A DNA stretch of 64,000 nucleotides from Pseudonocardia kunmingensis (GCF_006716445.1 NZ_VFPA01000001.1:868001-932000); one strand, 5' to 3'; positions 20,142 to 29,209 are shown, numbered from the stretch's first letter. The notes: generated from the letters alone by a model not told the origin. Numbers and translations: made by a program.

Positions 20142-21140
20142 GTGACCACCACGAGCAGCCGTGCCGGACTGGACGGCGACACCGGGGGCGCACTGGCCGA
20201 GGTGACGGAGCTGTGCGGCCGGATCGCCGCCAACGTGCAGCGCGTCCTCGTCGGCAAGCCGGAGGTGGTGCGCGTCGCCCTCGTCACGCTCCTCGCCGAG
20301 GGGCACCTGCTCGTCGAGGACGTGCCCGGCGTGGGCAAGACGTCGCTGGCGAAGGCGCTCGCCCGGTCGATCGACTGCTCGGTGAGCCGCGTGCAGTTCA
20401 CCCCCGACCTGCTCCCCGCCGACATCACCGGGCTGTCCATCTACAACCGGCAGACCTCGGAGTTCGAGTTCCGCCCCGGCCCGGTGTTCGCGAACGTGGT
20501 GATCGCCGACGAGATCAACCGCGCGTCCCCGAAGACGCAGTCGGCGCTCCTGGAGTGCATGGCCGAGCACCAGGTCACCGTCGACGGCGCCACCTACGCG
20601 CTCGCGAGCCCCTTCATGGTCGTCGCCACCCAGAACCCGGTGGAGATGGACGGCACCTACCCGCTGCCGGAGGCCCAGCGCGACCGCTTCACCGCACGCG
20701 TCAGCGTGGGGTACCCCGACCTCGCCGCCGAGCTGGCCATGGTCGACGAGCACAGCGCCACCGACCCGCTCGACGTCCTGCGCCCGGTCACCGACGCGCG
20801 CCGCCTGCGGGTGGCGATCGACGCCGTGCGGCGGGTGCGCGTCGGCCCCGAGGTGCGCCAGTACTGCGTCGAGCTCGTCGGCACCACCCGCCGCATCCCC
20901 GACCTGCGCCTCGGCGCCTCCCCGCGCGCCACCCTGCAGCTCGTGCGGGCGGCGCGCGCCCAGGCCGCGCTCGCCGGGCGCATGTTCGTCGTGCCCGACG
21001 ACGTGCAGGCCGTGGCCGTGCCGGTGCTGGCCCACCGGCTACTGCTCACCCCCGACGCGCTGGCCTCCCGCCGGTCGGCGGTCGACATCGTGCGCAGCCT
21101 GCTCGGCCGCCACCCGGTGCCCGCACCGCCGCGGGGCTGA
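20142..21140 (+). CDS. MoxR-family AAA+ ATPase
   Basis: A 332-residue AAA+ chaperone-like ATPase. Walker A is DVPGVGKTSLAKAL (about residues 60-72), Walker B is VVIADEINRASPKTQSALLE, sensor 1 is VATQNPVEMDGTYPLPEAQ with an arginine finger nearby (RDRFTAR), and a lid domain follows. MoxR proteins commonly work with VWA or DUF58 proteins in maturing enzyme or envelope complexes. The GTG start follows GAGGAG. The next gene begins two bases after its stop, making a three-gene operon divergent from mraZ. Confidence 0.9.
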   Translation: MTTTSSRAGLDGDTGGALAEVTELCGRIAANVQRVLVGKPEVVRVALVTLLAEGHLLVEDVPGVGKTSLAKALARSIDCSVSRVQFTPDLLPADITGLSIYNRQTSEFEFRPGPVFANVVIADEINRASPKTQSALLECMAEHQVTVDGATYALASPFMVVATQNPVEMDGTYPLPEAQRDRFTARVSVGYPDLAAELAMVDEHSATDPLDVLRPVTDARRLRVAIDAVRRVRVGPEVRQYCVELVGTTRRIPDLRLGASPRATLQLVRAARAQAALAGRMFVVPDDVQAVAVPVLAHRLLLTPDALASRRSAVDIVRSLLGRHPVPAPPRG

Positions 21141-21142
21141 GC

Positions 21143-22402
21143 GTGCCCGTCGCCGGTGGCCGGTTGGCCGGCCTCACCACCCGCGGCCGCTGCCTCCTCG
21201 CGGGCGGCGGGGCCACGGCGGTGTGCGCCGTGGTGCTCGACGAGCGCGACCTGCTGCGCGTCGGCGTCTTCGTCGCGCTGCTGCCGCTGCTGGCGCTGGT
21301 CCTGGCCGCACGCACGCGGCGGATCGTCCGCGTCGAGCGCGAGCTCGAGCCCGCCAGGGTGCCGGTCGACGCGGAGGTCTCGGTGGCCGTGGCGCTGCAG
21401 GGCGGGGCGCTGCTCGGGGCGCTGCGGCTCGTCGACGCCGTCCCGGACGCCGCGGGGCCGCAGGCCGATGCTCCCCCGCGGTTCACCGTGCACCGGCTCT
21501 CCAGCCGCGGCACCGCCGCCCTGACCTACCCGCTGCGCCCGGTGCTGCGCGGCGTGCACCGCGTGGGTCCGCTCACGGGCACGGCGAGCGACCCGCTGGG
21601 GCTCGCCGAGTTCGAGCGGGAGCTCGCGGGCCCCGACCGGCTGCTCGTCCTGCCGCGCGTCGTGCCGCTGCGGGGGCTCCCGCCTGCCGTCGGCACCGGT
21701 GAGGGCACCCCCGGCGCGGCGCTCGCCCACCAGGGCCAGGGCGCGTCAGACGTCCTGATCCGCCCCTACCGGCAGGGCGACGAGCTGCGCCGCGTCCACT
21801 GGCGCAGCTCGGCCCGGCACGACGAGCTGATGGTGCGGCTCGAGGAGCGGCCGTGGCGCGGCGGGATGACGCTGCTGCTCGACCGCCGCGACGCCGCCCA
21901 CCGCGGGCGCGGCGCCGACTCGAGCCTCGAGTTCGCGGTGAGCCTCGCGGCGAGCGTGTGCGTGCACCTCGTCGGTCGCGGCGAGCCGTTCACGCTGGTC
22001 ACCGAGGACGGCACCGCGCTCGTGCCGCCCGGCGCCGTCGCGGGGCAGGAACCGCTGCTCGACGCGCTCGCCGCGCTGCGCCCCTCGGCGCGCACCGACC
22101 TGAGCGGCCAGGACCTCGCCGCGGGCACCGACGTGCTGGCCGTGCTGGGGGCGCTCGGCCCCGGGCAGGTGGAGGCCCTGCTCGCCCGCAGCAGCGGCGT
22201 CGGGCACGCGGTGCTGCTCGACACCGCCACGTGGGACCCGGCCGCCGACCGCGCCCGCGGCTCCGCAGGCGCGCACGCGGCCGCGTTGCGGCGCGCGGGC
22301 TGGCGCGTCACCGTGGCGACGGCGGGCACGAGCCCGGCCCGGGTGTGGGACGACCTCGTGCTCGGCGCCGCCCCCGACGCGGTCCGGGTGAGCCTGTCGT
22401 GA
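21143..22402 (+). CDS. DUF58 domain membrane-associated protein
   Basis: A 419-residue protein with two hydrophobic segments near the N-terminus (about residues 15-55) and a VWA-like C-terminal part. The DUF58 core is visible as SDVLIRPYRQGDELRRVHWRSSARHDELMVRL, with the conserved Y-x-x-G-D-x-x-R-x-x-H/D-W. It follows moxR by two bases and its stop overlaps the next GTG start, so it is coupled on both sides. The partner role with MoxR is known by association only. Confidence 0.88.
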   Translation: MPVAGGRLAGLTTRGRCLLAGGGATAVCAVVLDERDLLRVGVFVALLPLLALVLAARTRRIVRVERELEPARVPVDAEVSVAVALQGGALLGALRLVDAVPDAAGPQADAPPRFTVHRLSSRGTAALTYPLRPVLRGVHRVGPLTGTASDPLGLAEFERELAGPDRLLVLPRVVPLRGLPPAVGTGEGTPGAALAHQGQGASDVLIRPYRQGDELRRVHWRSSARHDELMVRLEERPWRGGMTLLLDRRDAAHRGRGADSSLEFAVSLAASVCVHLVGRGEPFTLVTEDGTALVPPGAVAGQEPLLDALAALRPSARTDLSGQDLAAGTDVLAVLGALGPGQVEALLARSSGVGHAVLLDTATWDPAADRARGSAGAHAAALRRAGWRVTVATAGTSPARVWDDLVLGAAPDAVRVSLS

Positions 22403-24744
22403 CGCGCTCCGCCAGCCCGCAGCGCACCCGGCGGGACTCCCGCACACCTGCGGTCGAGGTACCGCGCCCCCGCACCCCCGCGCCCACCCCGCCCGAGCCG
22501 GAGCCGGAGCCACCGGCGCGGCCCGCCGTGCCCTGGGCCGCGTCCCTCGCCGCCGGCGCCGCCGTCCTGCTCGCGGGTGCCCCCGTCTCCTCCGTCGTGC
22601 AGGGCAGCGCCTGGATCCTCCACGCGGTCGCCGCCGTCGCCGCCGTGGTCGCCGCGGGCCTGCTCGCGCACCGCGCCGGTCCGGTCGTCGCCGCGCTCGC
22701 CCAGGCCGTGGCCGTCGTGGCAGTGCTCACCGTCTCCTTCGGCGACGGCGCGCTGCTGGGCTTCCTGCCCGGGCCCGCGACGTTCGGCCGGTTCGGGGAG
22801 CTCCTCGCCGGGGCCGGTCAGCAGATCGACGCCAGCACGGCGCCCGTCGCCGCCACTCCCGAGATCCACTTCCTCGTCACGGCCGCGTTCGGGCTGCTCG
22901 CGCTGGGCGTGCACCTCGCGGCCGTCGTCTCCGTCGCGCCCGCCGCGGCCGGCGTGCCGCTGCTGGCCGTGTTCGCGGTGCCTGCGGCGCTGGCCGACCA
23001 GCTGCTGCCGTGGTGGACGATCGTCGGCGCGGCCGCCGGGTTCGGCCTGCTGCTGGTGGCCGCCGGGGGGATGCGGGGCCGGCTGCCCGGCGGTGCCGCG
23101 CTCGTGGCCGTGGCCGTCGTGCTGGCGCTCGGCGTCGGCGTGGCCACCCCCTTCATCGGCACGGCGGGGCGCTTCGCGGGCGGCGGCAGCTCGGGCCCCG
23201 CGGCCGGCTCGATCGGGCTCACCCCGTTCACCGCCCTGCGCGGCCAGCTCGACCAGGCCGCCCCCGTCGACCTGTTCGAGGTCAGCGGGCTCACCCGGCC
23301 CGCCTACCTGCGCGCACTCACGCTGCAGCAGTACGTCCCCGACTCCGGGTGGCAGGCCACGCGCCCGGCCCCCGGGATCCCGCTGCCCGGCCCGGTGCAG
23401 CAGCTGCCGGCCGTCCCGGGCGAGTTCGTCGACGTGGAGATCACGAACCTCTCGTTCCGCGACTACTGGCTCCCCCTCTACGGCGAGGTGCTCGACGTCA
23501 CCGGCGTGCCCGGCGACGAGTGGCTCTACGACGTCGGCACCGGCACCGGGTACACCGGGCGCCCCCGCGAGGAGGACAGCTGGCACCAGCGCGCCGTGCT
23601 CCCGATGCCGACGATGCAGGAGCTGCGCGCCAGCCAGGGCATCGAGGGCGTCGGCCTCGAGTACCTCGACACGACCGGCGTCGACCCGCGGGTCGGGCAG
23701 ATCGCGTCGGAGGTCGTCGGCGGCGCGGGTCCCGGCTTCGACCGGGCCTTCGCCATCCAGAACTGGTTCGCCGGGCCGGGATCCCAGTTCACCTACAGCC
23801 TCCAGACCGCACCCGGCGGGGGCGACGACGCCCTCGTCGAGTTCCTGACCGTCGGGCGCACGGGCTACTGCGAGCAGTTCGCCTCCGCGATGGCCGTGAT
23901 GTTGCGGACGGTCGGCGTGCCGGCGCGGGTCGCCGTCGGGTTCACCGCGGGCTCCGACCGCGGCGACCACCGCACGATCACCACCGCGGACGCGCACGCG
24001 TGGGTCGAGGCGTGGTTCCCCCGCATCGGCTGGACCGCCTTCGACCCCACCCCGCTCGACGACGGGCGCGCCATCGACCCGCCCTACGTGCAGGAGGCGC
24101 AGGCCGAGCTCGCCGGCAACGAGGTCGAGCCCGCCGAGGAGGCGCCCGTTCCCGAGGAGCTGCCGGGCGAGGCGCAGCAGCCCGAGCCCAGCTCGCCGCA
24201 GCCGCAGTCCCAGGAGCCCGCATCCCCGGCGCCGTCGACGGGCCTCGGCATCCCGCTCTGGCCCTTCGGGGCGGCGCTGGTCGTGGTGCTCGCCACCCTC
24301 GTGCCCGCCCTCGTCCGGTCCCGGGACCGGCGGCGGCGGCTCTCCGCCGTGGCCGCAGGCGGGCCGGACGCCGCCGGAGCCGGCTGGGACGAGCTGCTGG
24401 CCGAGTCGGCCGACCGCGGGGCCGACAGCCCGCCCAGCGACACCGTCCGGGCCGCCGCCCGCCGCCTCGTGCGCGAGCACCGCCTGGACCCGGACGCCCA
24501 GCAGGCGCTGCGCGACGTCGTGGGCGCGGTGGAAGCGAGCTGGTACGGCGGCACGCACCCCGCTCCCGGCCGGCTGGACGAGCCCGTGCGCACCGTCGCG
24601 GCGGGGATCGCGGCCGGCAGTGCGCTCTCGCTGCGGGGCCGGTTGCTGCCCCGTTCGGTGGTGCAGCGGGCACGGGCGCGGGCGCAGGCGCGTGGCGGCG
24701 CGACACCGGAGCGCGAGCGCGCCGAGGTCGTCTCCCAGCGCTGA
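22399..24744 (+). CDS. TgpA-type membrane transglutaminase-like protein
   Basis: A 781-residue protein: a proline-rich cytoplasmic start, six or so membrane helices up to about residue 260, an outer domain with a papain-like transglutaminase core, a Pro/Glu-rich stretch, a further helix (IPLWPFGAALVVVLATLVPAL) and a cytoplasmic DUF4129-like tail. The catalytic triad is complete: C491 in GYCEQFASAM, H533 in ADAHAWVEAWF, D549 in FDPTP. It likely acts on envelope protein or peptide substrates; none is known. GTG at 22399 overlaps the DUF58 stop. Confidence 0.87.
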   Translation: MTRSASPQRTRRDSRTPAVEVPRPRTPAPTPPEPEPEPPARPAVPWAASLAAGAAVLLAGAPVSSVVQGSAWILHAVAAVAAVVAAGLLAHRAGPVVAALAQAVAVVAVLTVSFGDGALLGFLPGPATFGRFGELLAGAGQQIDASTAPVAATPEIHFLVTAAFGLLALGVHLAAVVSVAPAAAGVPLLAVFAVPAALADQLLPWWTIVGAAAGFGLLLVAAGGMRGRLPGGAALVAVAVVLALGVGVATPFIGTAGRFAGGGSSGPAAGSIGLTPFTALRGQLDQAAPVDLFEVSGLTRPAYLRALTLQQYVPDSGWQATRPAPGIPLPGPVQQLPAVPGEFVDVEITNLSFRDYWLPLYGEVLDVTGVPGDEWLYDVGTGTGYTGRPREEDSWHQRAVLPMPTMQELRASQGIEGVGLEYLDTTGVDPRVGQIASEVVGGAGPGFDRAFAIQNWFAGPGSQFTYSLQTAPGGGDDALVEFLTVGRTGYCEQFASAMAVMLRTVGVPARVAVGFTAGSDRGDHRTITTADAHAWVEAWFPRIGWTAFDPTPLDDGRAIDPPYVQEAQAELAGNEVEPAEEAPVPEELPGEAQQPEPSSPQPQSQEPASPAPSTGLGIPLWPFGAALVVVLATLVPALVRSRDRRRRLSAVAAGGPDAAGAGWDELLAESADRGADSPPSDTVRAAARRLVREHRLDPDAQQALRDVVGAVEASWYGGTHPAPGRLDEPVRTVAAGIAAGSALSLRGRLLPRSVVQRARARAQARGGATPERERAEVVSQR

Positions 24745-24943
24745 GACGGGTGACGGACGCCAGAACGGGGTGACGGCGCCGGGACGGGTCCGTGCACCGA
24801 GGTGACCGCGGCGTGCCGTGACGGCCCTGGGCGCTCCGGCCGGGCAGCCGACCGACCGCCCGGCGACGCGCCAAGACCCGCCGCCGGGGCCGCGCCCCGC
24901 TACGGGTGCGCGATCCGCCCGGGGCGGGTCGTGCCGCTGGGTG

Positions 24944-25324
24944 CTACTCCTGCTCGAAGCGGCGGCGGAAGCGCTCTTCCATCCGCCCGGTGAACCGGTT
25001 CTTGTCGGGCTCGGCGGGCTTCGCCTCCTGCGCCTGCGCGCCGGAGCCCACCGACGTCACGGTGAGCACCGCTCCCCCGAGCATCATCAGGAATCCCACG
25101 ACGCTGAGCACCGGGAAGCTGCCCAGCCACAGCTGGGGCACGGCGACACCCACGACGAGCAGCACGAGGCCGACGACGAACAGCGCCACGCCCTGGAGCC
25201 GACGGCGGCGCGTGGGTTTGCGCAACCGCCCACCGCGGACGGTCGACGCGAACTTCGGGTCCTCGGCGTAGAGCGCGCGCTCGATCTGTTCGAGCAGCCG
25301 CTGCTCGTGCTCGGAGAGGGCCAC
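24944..25324 (-). CDS. DUF3040 domain membrane protein
   Basis: A 126-residue protein starting VALSEHEQRLLEQIERALYAEDPKFASTVRG, the DUF3040 signature, followed by two membrane helices (VALFVVGLVLLVVGVAV and VLSVVGFLMMLGGAVL). The GTG at 25324 is chosen because GGAGGTGA lies five bases upstream; an ATG 24 bases further out has nothing comparable. Function is unknown. The gene is the counterpart by position of Rv2169c, downstream of the dcw cluster in mycobacteria. It converges with the transglutaminase gene across a 199-bp gap with no clear terminator. Confidence 0.88.
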   Translation of the reverse strand: MALSEHEQRLLEQIERALYAEDPKFASTVRGGRLRKPTRRRRLQGVALFVVGLVLLVVGVAVPQLWLGSFPVLSVVGFLMMLGGAVLTVTSVGSGAQAQEAKPAEPDKNRFTGRMEERFRRRFEQE

Positions 25325-25689
25325 GGCTTCACCTCCGGCACTGGTCATCCTGTCGGGTCATCTTCCATGGTGCCGGAACGACGCGACGAGCGCCCAGGCT
25401 GGGCGTCTAGTGCAGAGGATACGAGTCGGAGGGCCCGGCGACCACCCGGACTCGTCGAGCGGACGGGTCGATCTTCCCCGGACCGTGTGCGCGGACCGTG
25501 GCGACAGGCGGTTCGCGATCACCCGGACGACGTCATCGCTGGTATGAGGGGTACCGCGGCGGCAGGCCGGGCGCGTGCGCACAGCACGTGCCGACCTCAT
25601 CACACCCGGTTGGACGAGCAGGATGGCGTCGGTGTCCGGAGCGTGACGATCAGCAGGCCACGGCGCGACCGCGCTCGCGCGCCGCGGTC
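25325..25689. other. Intergenic region upstream of the DUF3040 gene
   Basis: 365 bp without a gene I can support. It holds the upstream region of the DUF3040 gene and the end of the methyltransferase transcript. A 7+1+7 dyad CGCCCAGGCTGGGCG sits at 25391-25405, about 67 bp ahead of the DUF3040 start, and could be an operator. Short open frames here lack ribosome-binding sites and codon bias. Confidence 0.5.
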
Positions 25690-26454
25690 TCAGCGCCGGC
25701 GGGCCAGCGCGTGCAGCCGTGCGGCGACGTCCAGCAGCGGTGTGGCCGCCGCGGCCAGGTTCTCCAGCTCGGTCACCTCGCGCACCGTCGCCGGGCCGCC
25801 GTCGCGCACCGACCCCGGCGTCCAGCCCTCGAGCACGCCGTCGCCCTGCAGCACCTCCACCTGCAGGTCCCCGCTCGCTTCCACGAGCGCGCGCAGCGCG
25901 GCGGCGTCCAGGCGCCTGCGCAGGGCGTCGTCCGGGCCGAACCGCCCGTCGGGGTCGGTGAGCACCGCCCGCGCCTCGCCGAGCCGGCCGGCGAGCGTGC
26001 GCGAGAGGACCGCGGCGAAACGGCCCGCGACGAGCACGGAGACGGCACCGCCCCGCACGGTCGCGGCCGTGAGCGCGGCGAGGGCGGCGGCCGCGTCGTC
26101 GACGACCTCGAGGAGGCCGTGACCCAGCACCAGGTCGGCCCCGCCGGCGGGCGCGACGTCCGCGAGCGCGTCGACGTCGCCCTGCACCGGGGTGACGAGC
26201 TCGTGCACGCCGGCGTCCCGGGCCCGGCGGTGCAGGGCCGCGAGGGCGTTGGGGCTGTAGTCGACGACGGTGACCGCGCAGCCCAGCCGGGCGAGCGGCA
26301 CCGCCCACGCCCCGCTGCCACCACCGACGTCCAGCACGCGGGGTGCGCGCTCCGGTGTCCGGTCGCGCACCCGCGACACCTCGGCCGTGATCGCCCGGTG
26401 GACGGGGCCACCACCGGCGACGCCGGGAACCTCCCCCGTCGGACCACTCAGCAT
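25690..26454 (-). CDS. SAM-dependent class I methyltransferase
   Basis: A 254-residue Rossmann-fold methyltransferase: motif I is VLDVGGGSGAWAVPLARLG, motif II is VTVVDYSPNALAALHRRA, then GDVDALADVAP and DLVLGHGLLEVVDD. The C-terminal half (about 160-254) is specific to an actinobacterial subgroup and does not reveal the substrate. ATG at 26454 follows GAGGCGAG. It diverges from the ParA-like gene with 85 bp between starts. Confidence 0.82.
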   Translation of the reverse strand: MLSGPTGEVPGVAGGGPVHRAITAEVSRVRDRTPERAPRVLDVGGGSGAWAVPLARLGCAVTVVDYSPNALAALHRRARDAGVHELVTPVQGDVDALADVAPAGGADLVLGHGLLEVVDDAAAALAALTAATVRGGAVSVLVAGRFAAVLSRTLAGRLGEARAVLTDPDGRFGPDDALRRRLDAAALRALVEASGDLQVEVLQGDGVLEGWTPGSVRDGGPATVREVTELENLAAAATPLLDVAARLHALARRR

Positions 26455-26539
26455 GCTCGCCTCACGGCGGCAGCGTAGAGCGTGCGGCCGATCACGGGGC
26501 ACGGCCGGGCGTTCACCGGAAAGGGGGTAGGTTGGCGCC

Positions 26540-27415
26540 GTGCTGGTGGTGGCCACATTGAGCCTGAAGGGCGGGGTCGGCAAGACCACCGTCGCACTCG
26601 GGCTGGCCGGGGCCGCCCAGCAACACGGCGTGCGCACGCTGCTGGTGGACCTCGATCCACAGGCCAACTCGACGATCGCCCTCGACACCGCGCCCACCAC
26701 GGCCACCGTGGCCGACGTGCTGGACGAGCCGCGCCGCTCCGTGCTGCACCGCGCGATCGCCCCCAGCGGGTGGGGCGACGGGCTCGACGTCCTGGTGGGC
26801 GCCGAGCAGACCGAGCGCCACAACAACCCCGACCCCAGCCCCAAGCAGCTGGGCCGGTTGCGCCGCGCCCTGCAGCGCCTCGTGGAGCACGACGGGCTGC
26901 TCGGCGACGCGGTGGACCCCGACGACGGCGGCGAGGACCCCTACCGGCTGGTGATCATCGACTGCCCGCCGTCGCTGGGACAGCTGACCCGCAGCGCACT
27001 GGCCGCCGCGCACCGCGCCGTGCTCGTGACGGATCCGACGATGTTCGCCGTGTCCGGGGTGCAACGCGCCTTCGACGCCGTGCAGACCGAGCGCCAGCGC
27101 GGCAACTCCGAGCTGCAGCCGCTCGGTGTGCTCATCAACCGCGTGCGCCCCCGCAACACCGAGCACGAGTTCCGCATCGGCGAGCTGCGCGAGCTGTTCG
27201 GCCCGCTGGTGCTCACCGGTGTGCTCCCGGACCGTTCGGCGATCCAGCAGGCCCAGGGCGCGTGCCTGCCGATCCAACGCTGGGACACCCCCGGCGCCCG
27301 CGAGGCGTCCGCGGTGTTCACTCTGCTGCTCGGCCGGGTGCTGCGCAGCGAGCGGGCCCGCCGCGACGGCGCCGCCCCCGACGCCGCCCCCATCGCCCCA
27401 CCCGCCACCCGCTGA
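26540..27415 (+). CDS. Orphan ParA/Soj-family ATPase
   Basis: A deviant-Walker ATPase of 291 residues: KGGVGKTTVALGLAGAA near residue 10, LLVDLDPQANSTIAL, VIIDCPPSLGQLTRSAL and a C-terminal region with LINRVRPRNTEHEFR. No parB or parS-like partner lies next to it, so it is not the chromosome segregation ParA. Orphan members position other cargoes or the septum. GTG start; it converges with the HEPN gene across 28 bp. Confidence 0.82.
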   Translation: MLVVATLSLKGGVGKTTVALGLAGAAQQHGVRTLLVDLDPQANSTIALDTAPTTATVADVLDEPRRSVLHRAIAPSGWGDGLDVLVGAEQTERHNNPDPSPKQLGRLRRALQRLVEHDGLLGDAVDPDDGGEDPYRLVIIDCPPSLGQLTRSALAAAHRAVLVTDPTMFAVSGVQRAFDAVQTERQRGNSELQPLGVLINRVRPRNTEHEFRIGELRELFGPLVLTGVLPDRSAIQQAQGACLPIQRWDTPGAREASAVFTLLLGRVLRSERARRDGAAPDAAPIAPPATR

Positions 27416-27443
27416 CCGCGGAGGCCACGCCGGCGCGCGGCGC

Positions 27444-27986
27444 TCAGCGCAGCGGCACCGACGCCGTGACGATGCCGACGAACTGCTCGGCCTGCCGCAG
27501 CAGGTCATCGGCATCGCGACGGCCGACGAGCCGGGCGATGCCGGCCTCGGCCGCAGCGCGCGTGTCGGAGCAGGACGCGAAGAACAGCGCCCACTCCGCG
27601 AACTCGGGCGCGACCTCGGCGAGCAGCTGCCAGACGTTGCGCGTGGACCCCCGCCGCGGGCGGGGCCGGGCGCGCACCGCGAGCACGGCGGCCCCGGCCC
27701 GCAGCGCGGCGAGGTACGCCGCCGGGTAACGCAGCAGCGGGTCGTCGACGCGGTGGGCCTCGGCGAGCCCGTCGGCGGCCTGGCGCAGCAGGCCGAGCGC
27801 CGCGCGCGAGGTGGGCGCAGGCGCCGCGCGCGGGGCCGGCCGCGCCGGGGCGGGACCGGCACCGGCGGCCCGCGACCGCGGCGCGACGGGGGTGCGCGGC
27901 TGCGGCACCCGTGCCGGGGCCGCGGACCTGCCGCCGGTCCTGCCGTTGGTCGTGGCCCTGCCGTTGGTCGTGGCGGTCGTCATCAT
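27444..27986 (-). CDS. SAV_6107-type HEPN domain protein
   Basis: 180 residues: an Ala/Pro/Arg-rich, probably disordered start (about 1-75), then a helical domain with ALGLLRQAADGLAEAH, RYPAAYLAALRAGAAVLAVRARPR, NVWQLLAEVAPEFAEWALFFA and DADDLLRQAEQFVGIV. The pattern is that of the actinobacterial SAV_6107 HEPN family. HEPN proteins are often RNases or toxin-like, but the usual RxxxxH motif is not evident here. ATG at 27986 follows GGGAGG. It lies 16 bp after the DUF6504-like gene, in a likely operon under a LexA box. Confidence 0.78.
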   Translation of the reverse strand: MMTTATTNGRATTNGRTGGRSAAPARVPQPRTPVAPRSRAAGAGPAPARPAPRAAPAPTSRAALGLLRQAADGLAEAHRVDDPLLRYPAAYLAALRAGAAVLAVRARPRPRRGSTRNVWQLLAEVAPEFAEWALFFASCSDTRAAAEAGIARLVGRRDADDLLRQAEQFVGIVTASVPLR

Positions 27987-28002
27987 CGCCTCCCGAGGTC
28001 TC

Positions 28003-28317
28003 TCACTCCGCAACCCGCACGAGGTCCCACACCCCGGGGCCGGCGCGCATGCGCAACACGAACTCGTGGGCCGGAGCCTCCGGCTCCCCCGCCGACCGGG
28101 CGACGACCCGCCAGCAGCGCATCCGGTCGCCCCCGACCGGCATCGGGGACGGGAACGGCCATGGCGACTCCTCGATCCAGCGCTCCCGCACGTCGGTGAC
28201 GAGGTAGCGCGGGCTGCGGCGCATCGGCCTGCGCTGGAACTCGACGGGCTCGCCGTCCTGCCACCGCACCTGGACGGGAGTCGGCTGGCGCGATCCGAAC
28301 AGGCTGAACGGGCTCAT
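28003..28317 (-). CDS. Small DUF6504-like protein
   Basis: 104 residues beginning MSPFSLFGSRQPTPVQVRWQ, then EPVEFQRRPMRRSPRYLVTDVRERWIEESPWPFP and CWRVVARSAGEPEAPAHEFVLRMRAG. The pattern of an RxYxVxxVxxRW core followed by a W/R-rich beta region resembles DUF6504 proteins, which are often found beside Y-family polymerase or mutasome genes in actinobacteria. No polymerase is present here. The ATG at 28317 has GAGG upstream. A perfect SOS box lies 152 bp upstream. Family call is moderate; function unknown. Confidence 0.65.
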   Translation of the reverse strand: MSPFSLFGSRQPTPVQVRWQDGEPVEFQRRPMRRSPRYLVTDVRERWIEESPWPFPSPMPVGGDRMRCWRVVARSAGEPEAPAHEFVLRMRAGPGVWDLVRVAE

Positions 28318-28468
28318 CGCACCGCCTCGCCGACGCTCGGCCGGAACCGCGCGGCTGCTCCGGACCGTGACCTCACCAGCTCGTTCACCGGCATACGCTC
28401 CTCCCGACCGGTTCCGCCGCACCCGGTGGCGGGGCGCTTCCCCCGCCCCACCGACCGGGGCGTCGAGA

Positions 28469-28484
28469 TCGAACACATGTTCGA
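28469..28484. promoter_or_regulatory. LexA (SOS) box
   Basis: TCGAACACATGTTCGA is a perfect 16-base palindrome that matches the mycobacterial/actinobacterial LexA consensus TCGAAC-N4-GTTCGA at every fixed position. It lies in the divergent gap between the DUF6504-like gene (start 28317) and the acetyltransferase gene (start 28575), so it could control either or both. Confidence 0.8.
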
Positions 28485-28574
28485 TCGATGTCCAGTACAG
28501 CGCTCTCCGCCCTCCACGTCAAGTCCGGGGCACCGGAGCGGGACTCGCGGCGCCGGACGTGGTGTGATGGACGG

Positions 28575-29147
28575 GTGACCAGGGCACCGGCGCGCCAGCT
28601 CGTCCAGCTCGGGCCGGACGACCTCGCCGACCGGCTCACCGAGGCGCTGCACGTCTACGTGGCGGCGATGGGCTATCCCCCCAGCACGGCCCGGCACCGG
28701 CGCACGCTCTGGCTGGAGCACGTCCAGCGACCGGGGTGGCGGGCGGTCGGCTGGGTGGACGCCGCCGACACGCTCCTCGGCATCGCCTACGGGTACACCG
28801 GCGGACCGGGTCAGTGGTGGTACCAGGAGGTGCGCCGCGGGCTGCTCCCCGCAGGTCCGGACGCCCAGCTCTGGCTGCACGACTACTTCGAGCTCACCGA
28901 GCTGCACGTCCGCCCGGACGCCCAGGGTCACGGGCTCGGTGAGTCGCTGCTGCGCGCGCTGCTGGCCGGCGTGCCCAGCTCGCGCGTCCTGCTCTCCACG
29001 CCGGAGTACGGCACCGACGCGCCCGGCCGCGCCTGGCGCCTCTACCGCCGGGCGGGATTCCAGGACGTGCTGCGCCAGCACCGCTTCACCGGTGACGCCC
29101 GCCCCTTCGCGGTGCTCGGCCGCCACCTCCCCCTCGAGACCCACTGA
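28575..29147 (+). CDS. GNAT family N-acetyltransferase
   Basis: About 190 residues with the acetyl-CoA binding segment LTELHVRPDAQGHGLGESLLRALL (the R/Q-x-x-G-x-G/A loop) and the late GRAWRLYRRAGFQDVLR motif. Substrate cannot be read from sequence. The start chosen is the GTG at 28575, 90 bp after the LexA box; the open frame extends further left into the SOS palindrome, which makes an earlier start unlikely. By position it corresponds to Rv2170, next to lppM. Confidence 0.8.
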   Translation: MTRAPARQLVQLGPDDLADRLTEALHVYVAAMGYPPSTARHRRTLWLEHVQRPGWRAVGWVDAADTLLGIAYGYTGGPGQWWYQEVRRGLLPAGPDAQLWLHDYFELTELHVRPDAQGHGLGESLLRALLAGVPSSRVLLSTPEYGTDAPGRAWRLYRRAGFQDVLRQHRFTGDARPFAVLGRHLPLETH

Positions 29148-29150
29148 GCA

Positions 29151-29209
29151 GGATTCGCATGACGAACGGCACTCTCGTCGGCTAGGCACCGACGAGAGTG
29201 CCGTTCGTC
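29151..29209 (+). repeat. Dispersed intergenic palindrome, copy 1
   Basis: Perfect 21-base arms at 29161-29181 and 29189-29209 begin GACGAACGGCACTCTCGTCG and flank a 7-base loop CTAGGCA. The ten bases before it (GGATTCGCAT) are shared with copy 3 at 55966-56024. It follows the stop of the acetyltransferase gene by about a dozen bases. It could form a strong hairpin and end transcription. Confidence 0.85.

Noticed and set aside
24745..24943. Terminator between the transglutaminase and DUF3040 genes
   Set aside because: Only short GC-rich inverted segments such as CCGCCC/GGGCGG with almost no loop are present, which is expected by chance at this GC content.
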